In this document: positions 1 through 11,601 of the stretch, in pieces | How positions within the stretch are numbered: the stretch's first letter is position 1 | How the letters are laid out: each line of letters starts with the position of its first letter | NCBI RefSeq assembly: GCF_004216535.1 | Contig: NZ_SGWX01000001.1 | Coordinates: 1,860,001-1,924,000, forward strand | DNA: 64,000 nucleotides | Reading direction: 5' to 3' | DNA from: Xylanimonas ulmi | GTDB lineage: Bacteria; Actinomycetota; Actinomycetes; Actinomycetales; Cellulomonadaceae | Program-made: the position numbers and the translations under genes | Notes under the pieces: model-generated | Databases searched by the model: none | What the model saw: the letters and a program-made list of their open reading frames with translations, nothing else | What the model was told of the DNA's origin: nothing

Positions 1-713
1 TCGCCGAAGCCGCCCTCGATGAGCGCGACGACGGCGTCGAGCGCCGCGCCGGCCCCCGGGCCCCGGGCGACGACGTCGAGCTCGGCGCCGCCCGTCGCGC
101 CGAGCGCGAGGAGCGCGAGCACGCTCGCGCCGTCCGCTCCCCCGACGGTCACGGGCACGCCGAGGTCGGCCACCACCCGTGCGAGCTGGGCGGCGGGGCG
201 GGCGTGCAGCCCGAGCGGGTTGCGCACGGTGACGCGGGCCGAGACGGTCTCGACGGGCTCGACCGGCGGGGTGGGCGGGATCGGCGGGGTGGGCGGGATC
301 GGCGGGGTCGGCGGCTCGGGAGGCGAGGCGAACATCGCCGCCGCCCGGCGTGCGGCGACCTCGACGGCGTCGGCGTCGCCACCCTGCTGCGCCGCGACCG
401 CGGCCGCCACGGCGCCCTCGACGAACGGGGCGTCGGCGAGCCGCACGCGCCCCGACCACTCGTCGCGCAGGTCGAGCGCCGACTCGACGGTCAGCACCGC
501 GGACCCCAGGTCGGCGAGCACCACGACGCCGTCGGCCTGCGCGAGCCCCTGGTCCACGGCGTGCTCGACGACGTCGATCGACGTGCCCAGGCCGCCGTCG
601 ACCATGCCGGCGCCGACCAGCAGCGGCACATCCGGCGCCATCTGCGCCGCGAGCTCGACGACCCCGTGCGCGAGCCGCACGGAGTGGGAGACCAGCACCA
701 GGGCGACGCTCAC
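1..713 (-). CDS. dhaM: DhaM-HPr, PTS phosphotransferase subunit of dihydroxyacetone kinase (3' end beyond window)
   Basis: This subunit passes phosphate from the PTS to DhaL-ADP, so that DhaK can phosphorylate dihydroxyacetone. The visible 237 residues begin with an EIIA-Man-like domain containing LVSHS, with the phosphorylatable His at residue 10. A proline linker follows, with repeated PPTPPIPP and then VEPVET. Next comes an HPr domain with NPLGLHARPAA, which holds the phospho-His. The GTG start lies 7 bp after the dhaL stop, so the two are co-transcribed. The frame is still open at the window edge, so an enzyme I-like domain, as in E. coli DhaM, could follow but cannot be seen. Identity is strong; the full architecture is unknown. 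Confidence 0.93.
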   Translation of the reverse strand, partial: MSVALVLVSHSVRLAHGVVELAAQMAPDVPLLVGAGMVDGGLGTSIDVVEHAVDQGLAQADGVVVLADLGSAVLTVESALDLRDEWSGRVRLADAPFVEGAVAAAVAAQQGGDADAVEVAARRAAAMFASPPEPPTPPIPPTPPIPPTPPVEPVETVSARVTVRNPLGLHARPAAQLARVVADLGVPVTVGGADGASVLALLALGATGGAELDVVARGPGAGAALDAVVALIEGGFG

Positions 714-720
714 GCGCGAC

Positions 721-1371
721 TCACGCTCCGTCGTCAGCGTCGGCCGCGCTCACCGCGGCGCGCAGCAGCAGCGCGGTCGACCGGGCGCCCGGATCCTCGT
801 GACCCGCCGAGCGCTCACCGAGGTAGGAGGCGCGGCCCTTGGTCGCGACCAGCGGGATGGTCGCGGTGGAGCCGGCGTCGGCCGCGTCGGCCGCGGCGCG
901 CAGCACCGCGACGGGGTCGTCGCCGCCCGTCGCCGCGGCGGCCTCGACCGCGGGCTGCCACGCGTCGACCATGGTCTTCTCGCCGGGCGTGGCGTGACCG
1001 CGCGCCTCGATGCCCTCCAGGGCCGCCTCGAGCAGCGCGACGACCGAGGACACGTCGAGCGCCTCGCGCGAGGCGGCCTTGGAGGCCCGCAGGAACGCCG
1101 TCCCATACAGCGGGCCGGAGGCGCCCCCGACCGTCGACATGAGGGTCGTCGCCACGAGCTTGAGCACGGCGCCGACCTGCTCGGCCTCGCCGTCCGGGGC
1201 CGGCGTCGCCTCCAGCTTCGCGACGACGGCGCGAAACCCCCGGTCGAGGTTGGCCCCGTGGTCCCCGTCCCCGATCTGTCGATCCAGCTCGGTCAGGTCG
1301 TCCCTGGCCGCGGCGATCGCCGCCGCCGACTCCGCGACCCACCGTCTCGCCCACCCGGCGTCGAGCGCCAT
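721..1371 (-). CDS. dhaL: Dihydroxyacetone kinase ADP-binding subunit DhaL
   Basis: DhaL binds ADP and shuttles phosphate from DhaM to the dihydroxyacetone held on DhaK. The 216-residue protein has the family's nucleotide- and Mg-binding signature QIGDGDHGANLDRGF, the central GGASGPLYGTAF glycine loop, and the later GDDP and TKGRASYLGERS segments. The length matches the roughly 210 residues usual for the family. The ATG start is preceded by AGGAG at 7 nt, and the gene starts about 35 bp after the dhaK stop in the order K-L-M. Nothing is missing from the known nucleotide-binding motifs. Confidence 0.95.
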   Translation of the reverse strand: MALDAGWARRWVAESAAAIAAARDDLTELDRQIGDGDHGANLDRGFRAVVAKLEATPAPDGEAEQVGAVLKLVATTLMSTVGGASGPLYGTAFLRASKAASREALDVSSVVALLEAALEGIEARGHATPGEKTMVDAWQPAVEAAAATGGDDPVAVLRAAADAADAGSTATIPLVATKGRASYLGERSAGHEDPGARSTALLLRAAVSAADADDGA

Positions 1372-1406
1372 CACTGTGCTCCTGTCTCCGTCGGATCCGC
1401 GCGCCG

Positions 1407-2414
1407 TCACCAGTGGAGCGCGGGCGTACGCACTGGGGCGTCCCAGAGGCGTTCGAGCTCGTCGTCCAACCGCAGCACGGTGACCGACGCGCCCTGCATC
1501 TCCAGCGAGGTGACGTAGTCGCCCACGAGCGAGCGGGCCACGGTCACGCCGCGCTGCTCCAGGAGCGACCGCGCCCGACCATAGACCACATACAGCTCGG
1601 ACAGCGGGGTTCCGCCCATACCGTTGACGAACAGCAACACTCGCTCGCCGGCCTGGAGGCCCAGATCGTCGGCGACGGGTTCGAGCAGCAGGCGCGTGAC
1701 CTCGCTCGCGGTCGCCGCGGGGACCCGATGGCGGCCGGGCTCGCCGTGGATGCCGATGCCGACCTCGATCTCGTCGTCGCCCAGGTCGAAGGAGGGCTTG
1801 CCGACATGCGGGACCGTGCACGCGGCGAGCGCGACGCCCATGGTGCGCACGTTGTCGATGACCCGCTGCGCCACCGCGGTGACGGCGGCCAGGTCGTCGC
1901 CCCGCGCCGCCGCGGCCCCGGCGATCTTCTCGACCGCGACCGTGCCCGCGACGCCGCGGCGCCCAGCCGTGTAGAGCGAGTCCTCGACGGCGACGTCGTC
2001 GTTGACGACGACGGTCGCGACCTCGACGTCCTCAGCCTCGGCGAGCTCGACGGCCGTCTCGAAGTTGAGGACGTCTCCGGTGTAGTTCTTCACGATGGCG
2101 AGCACACCCCGGCCGGTGTCGGCCGCCTGGAGCGCGGGGGCGATCTGGTCGGGCGTCGGAGAGGTGAACACCGCGCCGGGGACCGCGGCGTCGAGCATGC
2201 CGTCGCCCACGAACCCGGCGTGCAGCGGCTCGTGGCCCGAGCCGCCGCCCGAGACCAGGCCGACCTTGCCCGGTACGGCTCCTGCGGCGCGGGTCACGAA
2301 GAGGGGTTGCGCGCCGTCGAGCCCGCGCACCTCGACCAGGTCGGCGTGCGCCGCGGCGAAGCCCGCGAGCGAGTCGGCGACCGCGTTCTCTGGATCGTCC
2401 AGCAACTTCTTCAT
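1407..2414 (-). CDS. dhaK: Dihydroxyacetone kinase substrate-binding subunit DhaK
   Basis: DhaK covalently holds dihydroxyacetone as a hemiaminal on a histidine while DhaL transfers phosphate, giving dihydroxyacetone phosphate. The 335-residue protein starts MKKLLDDPENAV and has the GGGSGHEPLHAGFVG substrate loop, KNYTGDVLNFE, and the GIGIHGEPG motif containing the hemiaminal His. The chosen ATG follows a GGAGGG stretch; the open frame extends 33 codons further upstream with non-homologous sequence. It is the first gene of the dhaKLM operon. The substrate could come from the glycerol dehydrogenase encoded near 45 kb, which is inference. Confidence 0.95.
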   Translation of the reverse strand: MKKLLDDPENAVADSLAGFAAAHADLVEVRGLDGAQPLFVTRAAGAVPGKVGLVSGGGSGHEPLHAGFVGDGMLDAAVPGAVFTSPTPDQIAPALQAADTGRGVLAIVKNYTGDVLNFETAVELAEAEDVEVATVVVNDDVAVEDSLYTAGRRGVAGTVAVEKIAGAAAARGDDLAAVTAVAQRVIDNVRTMGVALAACTVPHVGKPSFDLGDDEIEVGIGIHGEPGRHRVPAATASEVTRLLLEPVADDLGLQAGERVLLFVNGMGGTPLSELYVVYGRARSLLEQRGVTVARSLVGDYVTSLEMQGASVTVLRLDDELERLWDAPVRTPALHW

Positions 2415-2524
2415 CGGTTCGCACCCTCCGTCCGGGGCCCCAGCGCCGGAGCCCACCTGGTCATTCCACACCCGTGGCCTCTCGCCCGCATGATCCACGC
2501 GCGGTGGGCGCACAGGCCGCCTGC

Positions 2525-3286
2525 TCAGGTGTAGTAGAGCGCCACGCGCCTCCCGTCGGTCTCATGGACGGTCACATCGACGTCGTAGACCGCCCGCAGC
2601 ACCTCGCGTGTGATGACCTGCTCGGGGCTGCCGTGGGCCACCACACGCCCGTCGCGCATCGCCACGACGACGTCCGACCAGCACGAGGCGAAGTTGACGT
2701 CGTGCAGCACCGTCACGACCGTCTTGCCCAGGTCGGCGGCGGCTTGGCGCGCCAGGCGCATCATGGCGCGCGCGTGCTTGAGGTCGAGGTTGTTGAGCGG
2801 CTCGTCAAGCAGCACGTAGTCGGTGTCCTGCGCGAGCACCATCGCCACGAACGCGCGCTGACGCTGCCCGCCCGACAACTCGTCGAGGAAGCGCCCGGCC
2901 AGGTCCTCCAGGTCCAGGTAGGCCAGCGCGGCCTCGACGTGGCGCACGTCCTGCGGCGTGGTGCGGCCCTTGGTGTGCGGGTAGCGGCCGAAGGTCACCA
3001 GGTCGCGCACCGTCAGGCGCACCGCGAGGTGGTTGTCCTGCCGCAGGATGCCCAGGCGCCGGGCGAGCACGTCGCCCTTGGTCGTGGCGACGTCGTCGCC
3101 GTCGACCAGCACGCGCCCGGCCTGCGCGGGCAGCAGGCGCGCGACCATGCCCAGCAGCGTCGACTTGCCGGCCCCGTTGGGGCCGATGATCGACACCACT
3201 CCCCCGGCCGGCAGGTCGATGGTCACGTCGTCGACCACGACCGACGTGCCGTACCGCTTGGTCAGGGACTCGATGGCGATGCTCAT
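2525..3286 (-). CDS. yclP: Siderophore ABC importer ATPase (YclP/FecE-like)
   Basis: This is the cytoplasmic ATPase that powers iron-siderophore import through the two adjacent permeases. The 253 residues show Walker A (GPNGAGKST, about residues 35-43), the ABC signature LSGGQRQR, Walker B (DYVLLDEPLNNLD) and the switch His in TVLHDVN. Its ATG overlaps the stop of the upstream permease by 4 bp (ATGA), a sign of translational coupling. It is the last gene of the four-gene iron-uptake operon. Similarity is to FecE/FhuC-type ATPases. The substrate is inferred from the binding protein. Confidence 0.92.
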   Translation of the reverse strand: MSIAIESLTKRYGTSVVVDDVTIDLPAGGVVSIIGPNGAGKSTLLGMVARLLPAQAGRVLVDGDDVATTKGDVLARRLGILRQDNHLAVRLTVRDLVTFGRYPHTKGRTTPQDVRHVEAALAYLDLEDLAGRFLDELSGGQRQRAFVAMVLAQDTDYVLLDEPLNNLDLKHARAMMRLARQAAADLGKTVVTVLHDVNFASCWSDVVVAMRDGRVVAHGSPEQVITREVLRAVYDVDVTVHETDGRRVALYYT

Positions 3287-4311
3287 CGCCGCCTCCCGCT
3301 GGCCACCAGCATGCCGATGAACACGATGCCTCCCAGAAACTCGATGACGACGGACAGCACGGTGGCGGCGCCCAGGAGGTGCTCGAGCACCGCCTGCCCG
3401 CCCACCAGGGTCACGACCGCGAGCAGCGCCGCCGTCGGGAGCGTGACCGCGTGCCGGTGGGTCCCGGCCAGGGCGTAGGCCAGGTTGGCCACCAGCAGGC
3501 CGAAGAACGTGATGGGCCCGACCAACGCCGTCGACGTCGAGACCAGGACCGTCACCAGGGTGAGCACGAGCATGGTGGTGCGGCGGTGGTCCACGCCCAG
3601 CGAGACCGCCATCTGTCGGCCGAGGGCCAGCACGTCGAGGCGCCGGCGGATCGACCACAACGCCGCGCAGCACCCGCTCACGACGACGGCGGCGAGGGCC
3701 AACAGCGTCTCGTCGACCGCCGTGAAGCTCGCGAACAGCCGCGAGACCAGCACCTGGAACTCGCTCGGCTCCATGAGCCGCTGCAGCAGCGCGGTCACCG
3801 ACCGCAGCCCGGTGCCGAGCACGACGCCGATCAGCAGCACCAGGTGCACCGACCGTCGTCCGCTGGAGAAAAGCGACCCGAACAGCGCGAGCGAGGCGCC
3901 CACCATGAGCGCCGCCGACAGGCCGAACTCGGCGATCTGCCCGATCCGCACGACGGCGATCGAGCCGAGCCCGAAGATCAGCGCGGTCTGCAGCGCCTGG
4001 TACAGGGCGTCGAAGCCCATGATCGACGGGGTCAGGATCCGGTTGGCCGTCAGGGTCTGGAACGCCACGGTGCTGGTCGCGATCGCGACGCCGACCAGGA
4101 CCATGGCCGCGACGCGGCGGCCGCGGAAGGGCAGCACGAACGCCCACCCGGCGCGGACGTTGACCACCAGGTACACGGCGATCACGGCGATGGCGAGCAC
4201 ACCGAGCGCGAGCAGCACGAGGCGCTCGCGGCGGCGCTGGGTCGCGGCGGGCGGTGGCGGCGCGAGCGGCGCCGGCGACGTCGGGCGCGCGCGCACGAGG
4301 TCAGCCGACAT
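3283..4311 (-). CDS. yclO: Iron-siderophore ABC permease, second subunit (FecCD family)
   Basis: This is an inner-membrane permease of the FecCD family that forms a heterodimer with the adjacent permease. The 342 residues start with a Pro/Ala-rich cytoplasmic tail, then about nine hydrophobic segments, beginning around residue 31 (LVLLALGVLAIAVIAVYLVV). The conserved GVAIATSTVAFQTLTANRIL segment and the TFFGLLVANLAY loop of FecCD permeases are present. The start overlaps the end of the preceding permease by 11 bp and the stop overlaps the ATPase start. It has the order and properties of the B. subtilis petrobactin permease YclO. Confidence 0.9.
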   Translation of the reverse strand: MSADLVRARPTSPAPLAPPPPAATQRRRERLVLLALGVLAIAVIAVYLVVNVRAGWAFVLPFRGRRVAAMVLVGVAIATSTVAFQTLTANRILTPSIMGFDALYQALQTALIFGLGSIAVVRIGQIAEFGLSAALMVGASLALFGSLFSSGRRSVHLVLLIGVVLGTGLRSVTALLQRLMEPSEFQVLVSRLFASFTAVDETLLALAAVVVSGCCAALWSIRRRLDVLALGRQMAVSLGVDHRRTTMLVLTLVTVLVSTSTALVGPITFFGLLVANLAYALAGTHRHAVTLPTAALLAVVTLVGGQAVLEHLLGAATVLSVVIEFLGGIVFIGMLVASGRRR

Positions 4312-5266
4312 CGGGCGCCCGCCTCAGCAGCAGCCACAGGAAGACCGCCGCGCCGACGACACCCATGACCACGCCGATGGGGATCTCGAACGGGTGGCGG
4401 ATGACGCGCCCGAGCACGTCGCACACGAGCACCAGCGCGGCCCCGCCGAGCGCGACCCACGGCAGCGAGCGGCGCAGGTTGTCGCCCACGAGCATGCTCA
4501 CGACGTTGGGCACGACCAGGCCGAGGAACGGCAGCGCGCCGACCACCACGACGACCACCGCGCTCGTCACGGACACGACGGCGAGCCCCAGCGCGAGCAC
4601 GCCGCGATAGCCCAGGCCCAGCGACGTGGCGGTGTCCTTGCCCAGGCCCACGACCGTGAACCGGTCGGCCACGAGGTAGACGACGATGGTCAGCGCGCCG
4701 ACGAGCCACAACAGCTCAAAGCGCCCGGCCATGACGCCCGAGAAGTCGCCGGTCAGCCACGATGAGAGCGTCTGCATGAGGTCATACCTGAAGGCCAGGT
4801 ACGCCGTGCCCGCGCCGATGACGCCGCCGAGCATGATGCCGACGAGCGGGACCGTGACGACCGAGCGCAGCGGGACGGCGCGCAGCACCGCCAGGAACAA
4901 CGCCGTGCCCGCCAGCGCGAAGCCCGAGGCGACGGCGATCTTGCCGGGCAGCGCCATCGCCGGCGCCCAGATGGTCACGACCAGCAGGCCGAGTCCGGCC
5001 GACTCGGCCGTGCCGACGGTCGACGGCTCGACGAACCGGTTGCGCACCAGCAGCTGCATGACGACGCCCGCCACCGCCGTGGACGCGCCCGCGAGCAGGA
5101 TCGCCACGGTGCGGGGCAGGCGCGAGAGGGTCAGCAGGTCGCGCGCGTGCCCGTCGCCACGCCACAGCGTCGCGGGGGTCACGTCGCTGACGCCGATGAA
5201 CACGCTCGCCAACGCGAGGGCCGCCAGCAGCGCGAGCGCGCTGCTGACGGCCAGCCGGTGTGTCAC
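4301..5266 (-). CDS. yclN: Iron-siderophore ABC permease, first subunit (FecCD family)
   Basis: This polytopic FecCD-type permease has 321 residues. A membrane segment lies at the N-terminus (AVSSALALLAALALASVFIG), followed by the family pattern LLTLSRLPRTVAILLAGASTAVAGVVMQLLVRN and the LPFLGLVVPN loop that contacts the ATPase. I chose the GTG that overlaps the stop of the binding-protein gene (GTGA); the open frame extends 25 codons further upstream through arginine-rich non-homologous sequence. It is the second gene in the order binding protein, permease, permease, ATPase. The specific ligand is inferred from the operon. Confidence 0.9.
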   Translation of the reverse strand: MTHRLAVSSALALLAALALASVFIGVSDVTPATLWRGDGHARDLLTLSRLPRTVAILLAGASTAVAGVVMQLLVRNRFVEPSTVGTAESAGLGLLVVTIWAPAMALPGKIAVASGFALAGTALFLAVLRAVPLRSVVTVPLVGIMLGGVIGAGTAYLAFRYDLMQTLSSWLTGDFSGVMAGRFELLWLVGALTIVVYLVADRFTVVGLGKDTATSLGLGYRGVLALGLAVVSVTSAVVVVVVGALPFLGLVVPNVVSMLVGDNLRRSLPWVALGGAALVLVCDVLGRVIRHPFEIPIGVVMGVVGAAVFLWLLLRRAPDVG

Positions 5267-6252
5267 CGGGCGTCGAGCACGGCGCCGACCTCGTCGGCGA
5301 TCGACTGCAGGGCCACGACGCCGCCGCCCATGATGTACCACGTCGTCGGGTCGACGTAGACGATCTGGTTGTTCGCGGCGGCCTTGGTCTTGGCGATGAT
5401 CTCGTTGTCGAGCACCTGCTCGGCGGTCTTGGCGCCCTGGCCGGTGGCCGAGTCCCGGTCGATCACGAACAGCCAGTCGGGGTCGGTCTCGAGGATGAAC
5501 TCGAAGCTGATCGCCTGGCCGTGCTGGGCCTCCTCGGAGATGTCAGCGGCGGGCGCGAACCCGAGCGAGTCGTGCAGGAACCCGAAGCGGCCGCCCGCGC
5601 CGTAGGCGGTGACCTCGCCGCCCGAGGTGAGCACGATGAGCGCGGTGCCCGCGTCGGCGGCCTTGGCCTTGACGTCGGCGATCGACGCGTCGAGCGTGTC
5701 GACGAGCTTCTGGGCCTCGGCCTCCTTGCCGAAGATGCGCCCGATGGTCAGGGCGTTGGCCTTGGAGGACTCGACGTTGTCGGTCCAGTCGTTCGACAGG
5801 TCGACCGTTGGCGCGATCTTCTTCAGCTCGGGCAGCGTGGCCGACGAGCGCCCGCCCACGATGACCAGGTCCGGCGCCTGCGCGGCGATCGTCTCGTAGT
5901 CGGGCTCGAACAGCGTGCCGACGTCGATGACCGAGTCGGAGGAGGCGAGGTCGGCGAACAGGGTGGGGGCGTTCTGCTTGGGCACACCCTGGACCTCGAC
6001 GCCGAGCGCGTCGATGACCGACGTGGCGCCCCAGTCGAAGGAGAACACGGTGGCGGGGACGCCCTCGAGCTCGGTCGTGCCCTGCGCGTGCTCGACGGTG
6101 ATCGGGCCGGCGGAGGCCGCGGGCGCCGCGGCGGCGTCGTCGCCCGCGTCGTCGGCGGCTCCGGACGGCGCGCAGGCGGCCAGCGCGAGCGCGAGCGCGG
6201 CGGCGGGGACGGTGAAGCGTGCGGCTCGCAGGCTGGTGCGGGCAGTACTCAC
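5263..6252 (-). CDS. yclQ: Siderophore-binding lipoprotein (YclQ/CeuA-like)
   Basis: This extracytoplasmic lipoprotein captures an iron-siderophore and delivers it to the FecCD permeases. It has a lipobox ending ALAAC (Cys27), then an Asp/Ala-rich linker and a type III binding-protein fold. The pattern ITVEHAQGTTELEGVPATV, the GRIFGKE helix, TAYGAGGRFGFLHDSLGF and QAISFEFI closely resembles YclQ, the petrobactin-binding protein, which suggests a catecholate or mixed catecholate ligand. The 329-residue length is normal. The GTG start follows a GAGGAG ribosome binding site. A DtxR/IdeR box lies about 40 bp upstream, so iron should repress this operon. Confidence 0.92.
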   Translation of the reverse strand: MSTARTSLRAARFTVPAAALALALAACAPSGAADDAGDDAAAAPAASAGPITVEHAQGTTELEGVPATVFSFDWGATSVIDALGVEVQGVPKQNAPTLFADLASSDSVIDVGTLFEPDYETIAAQAPDLVIVGGRSSATLPELKKIAPTVDLSNDWTDNVESSKANALTIGRIFGKEAEAQKLVDTLDASIADVKAKAADAGTALIVLTSGGEVTAYGAGGRFGFLHDSLGFAPAADISEEAQHGQAISFEFILETDPDWLFVIDRDSATGQGAKTAEQVLDNEIIAKTKAAANNQIVYVDPTTWYIMGGGVVALQSIADEVGAVLDAR

Positions 6253-6291
6253 AACAAGACTCCTCGTCGGTGGCGTGGATGCGCCATCAAC

Positions 6292-6310
6292 TTAGGTCAG
6301 GCTTACCTCA
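6292..6310. promoter_or_regulatory. DtxR/IdeR-type iron box upstream of the siderophore operon
   Basis: The 19-bp sequence TTAGGTCAGGCTTACCTCA matches the established DtxR/IdeR consensus TTAGGTTAGGCTAACCTAA at 16 positions by eye. It sits between the folC stop and the GTG of the binding-protein gene, where a repressor would block the promoter. Iron-replete repression is therefore predicted. Confidence 0.88.
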
Positions 6311-6325
6311 CTTGTCCACCCCGTC

Positions 6326-7744
6326 TCAGGGTCTGCCCAGCAACACCCGAGCGTCCGCCACGGTCACGACCGACCCCGTCACCAGCACTCCCGTGCCGAC
6401 GCCCACCCCCACCGCGTCGTCCCGCTCGGCCAGGTCCGCCGCGATCTGGATCGCCGCGTCCAGCCGCTCGACCACGTGAACCCGGTCCTCGCCGAAGATC
6501 TCGTTGGCGATCTCGGCCAACGCGAGCGGGTCCGCCGAGCGGTCGGAGCTGTTGCGTGTGAGCACCACCTCGGCGAGCACAGGCTCGAGGATCGCCAGCA
6601 GGGACTCGGCGTCCTTGTCGCCCATGATGCCGACGACGCCGACGAGCCGCGTGAAGTCGAACGCCTCGTCGAGCGTCGCGACCAGCGCCTCGGCGCCGTG
6701 CGGGTTGTGCGCGGCGTCGACCAGCACCGTCGGCGACGTGCGAACCACCTCAAGCCGGCCGGGCGACGTGACGGCGCCGAACGCCGCCTCGACCACGCCT
6801 GCGGACAGCGCCCCGCCCCCCGACAGCAGCGCCTCGACCGCGGCGAGCGCCAGCAGCGCGTTGTGGGCCTGGTGCTCGCCGTGCAGCGGCAGGAGGATCC
6901 CGGTGTACAGCCCCGCCGGCGTGCGCAGGTCGACGACCTGCCCGCCCACCGCGACCTGCCGCGAGGCGACCTCGAGGTCGAAGCCCTCGCGCAGCAGGTG
7001 GGCGCCGACGGCGGCGGCGCGCGAGCGCATCACCTCGGCGACGACGTCGCGCTGGGCGGCGAGCACCACCGTCGCCCCGGGCTTGATGATGCCCGACTTG
7101 GTCACCGCGATCTTCTCGATCGTGTCGCCCAGCCAGCGCTGATGGTCCATCCCGACCGGCGTCACGACGGCGACGTCCCCGTCGGCCACGTTGGTCGAGT
7201 CCCACTCCCCGCCCATGCCCACCTCGACGACCGCGACGTCGACGGGCGCGTCGGCGAACGCCGCGAACGCCATGACGGTCAGCACCTCGAAGAACGACAG
7301 GCGCGGGCCGCCGTCGGCCTGGGACTCGCGGTCGACGACGCCGATGTACGGCGCGGCGTCCTCCCACACCTCCACGAAGCGCGCGGCACTGATCGGGGCG
7401 CCGTCGACCTGGATGCGCTCGGTGACGCTCGTCAGGTGCGGCGAGGTGAACAGGCCGGTGCGCAGGCCGTGCTCGCGCACCAGCGACTCGACCATGCGGG
7501 CCGTGGACGTCTTGCCGTTGGTGCCGGTCAGGTGCACCACACGGTAGGCGCGCTGCGGGTCGCCCAGCAGCTCCAGCACGCGCCGCACCCGGTCGAGGGT
7601 CGGGTCGATGTCGTGCTCGGGGGCCCGCGACATGATCTCGCGGTAGATCTCGCGCAGGGAGGCCTGGGCGACCGCCTCCTCGGCGGCGGCCTGCGCGGCC
7701 TTCCGGTCGGCGCCGCGGGCGTTGCTGCTGTTCTTGGTGCTCAC
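6326..7744 (-). CDS. folC: Bifunctional dihydrofolate synthase / folylpolyglutamate synthase
   Basis: FolC adds glutamate to dihydropteroate to make dihydrofolate and extends the polyglutamate tail of folates. The 472 residues begin with a 30-residue Ala/Lys-rich extension. The Mur-ligase ATP loop HLTGTNGKTSTARM (GTNGKTS at 74-80), SPHLTSVTERI, VEVGMGGEWDSTN and the C-terminal-domain motif LVDAAHNPHGAEALV follow. The start is GTG. A TACCCT hexamer sits 6 nt before it, suggesting a leaderless transcript. It lies downstream of ileS on the same strand, with a VEPVET-type repeat between them. Confidence 0.95.
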   Translation of the reverse strand: MSTKNSSNARGADRKAAQAAAEEAVAQASLREIYREIMSRAPEHDIDPTLDRVRRVLELLGDPQRAYRVVHLTGTNGKTSTARMVESLVREHGLRTGLFTSPHLTSVTERIQVDGAPISAARFVEVWEDAAPYIGVVDRESQADGGPRLSFFEVLTVMAFAAFADAPVDVAVVEVGMGGEWDSTNVADGDVAVVTPVGMDHQRWLGDTIEKIAVTKSGIIKPGATVVLAAQRDVVAEVMRSRAAAVGAHLLREGFDLEVASRQVAVGGQVVDLRTPAGLYTGILLPLHGEHQAHNALLALAAVEALLSGGGALSAGVVEAAFGAVTSPGRLEVVRTSPTVLVDAAHNPHGAEALVATLDEAFDFTRLVGVVGIMGDKDAESLLAILEPVLAEVVLTRNSSDRSADPLALAEIANEIFGEDRVHVVERLDAAIQIAADLAERDDAVGVGVGTGVLVTGSVVTVADARVLLGRP

Positions 7745-7750
7745 GCCCCC

Positions 7751-7756
7751 AGGGTA
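7751..7756 (-). promoter_or_regulatory. Putative leaderless -10 element of folC
   Basis: On the minus strand TACCCT fits TANNNT and ends 6 nt before the GTG start. Transcription would begin at or next to the start codon. This is inferred from sequence and position only. Confidence 0.5.
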
Positions 7757-7798
7757 GGTGGCGCGGGCCGCCGCGACGGCCGGGGTGCGCGTGCCGGG

Positions 7799-7817
7799 GG
7801 TTGAGCCCGTCGAGACC
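7799..7817. repeat. Dispersed VEPVET-type repeat, folC/ileS gap
   Basis: GGTTGAGCCCGTCGAGACC is a copy of the dispersed element found across this window. It lies just after the ileS stop and is framed by G5 and C5 runs, so it could also form a weak hairpin. Confidence 0.7.
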
Positions 7818-7827
7818 CCCTGACCCG

Positions 7828-11256
<3,429 letters not shown>

Positions 11257-11550
11257 GGAACGTGCTCCTCGAACGATCTGGGGTGGCGGGACATGCCGGC
11301 GCCGGGAGGCGTCGGCACTGCGAGGACGACGCCCGCCCACCTGGTCGGCGGGAGCGCGCCGCGGTACCACCCCGCTTGCCGTCCCGGACCCGGCACACCA
11401 CCAGGGTGCGCTCGGCGCCGGGGCGACCGCTCGTTCGAGGCTGTGACGGGCCCACCCGTCCGGTTCTAGTGAGCGCCGCTCAGGAGCGGCGCCGTTCTTC
11501 CGGAGGCTCCCCGGTGATGGCCGGATCGACGCCTGTGGCGGTCATCGTAC
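11257..11550 (-). promoter_or_regulatory. Ultrashort-stem-I T-box riboswitch controlling ileS
   Basis: The gap upstream of ileS has the features of the actinobacterial translational T-box for isoleucine. On the minus strand, GATCCGGCCATCACCGGGGA contains the likely AUC specifier (plus-strand 11516-11518). GGAAGAAC and a stem-loop (GGCGCCGCTC/GAGCGGCGC) follow. The invariant T-box GGGTGGTACCGCGG lies at 11359-11372, and its UGGU pairs with the uncharged tRNA acceptor. The ribosome binding site GAGGAGC lies about 100 nt further on, consistent with SD sequestration. Uncharged tRNA-Ile should raise translation. Boundaries are approximate. Confidence 0.92.
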
Positions 11551-11601
11551 CGGCCGAGGCGCCGAGCACGCGCGCGGCGTCTTCGCGACACGCCCGATCG
11601 G

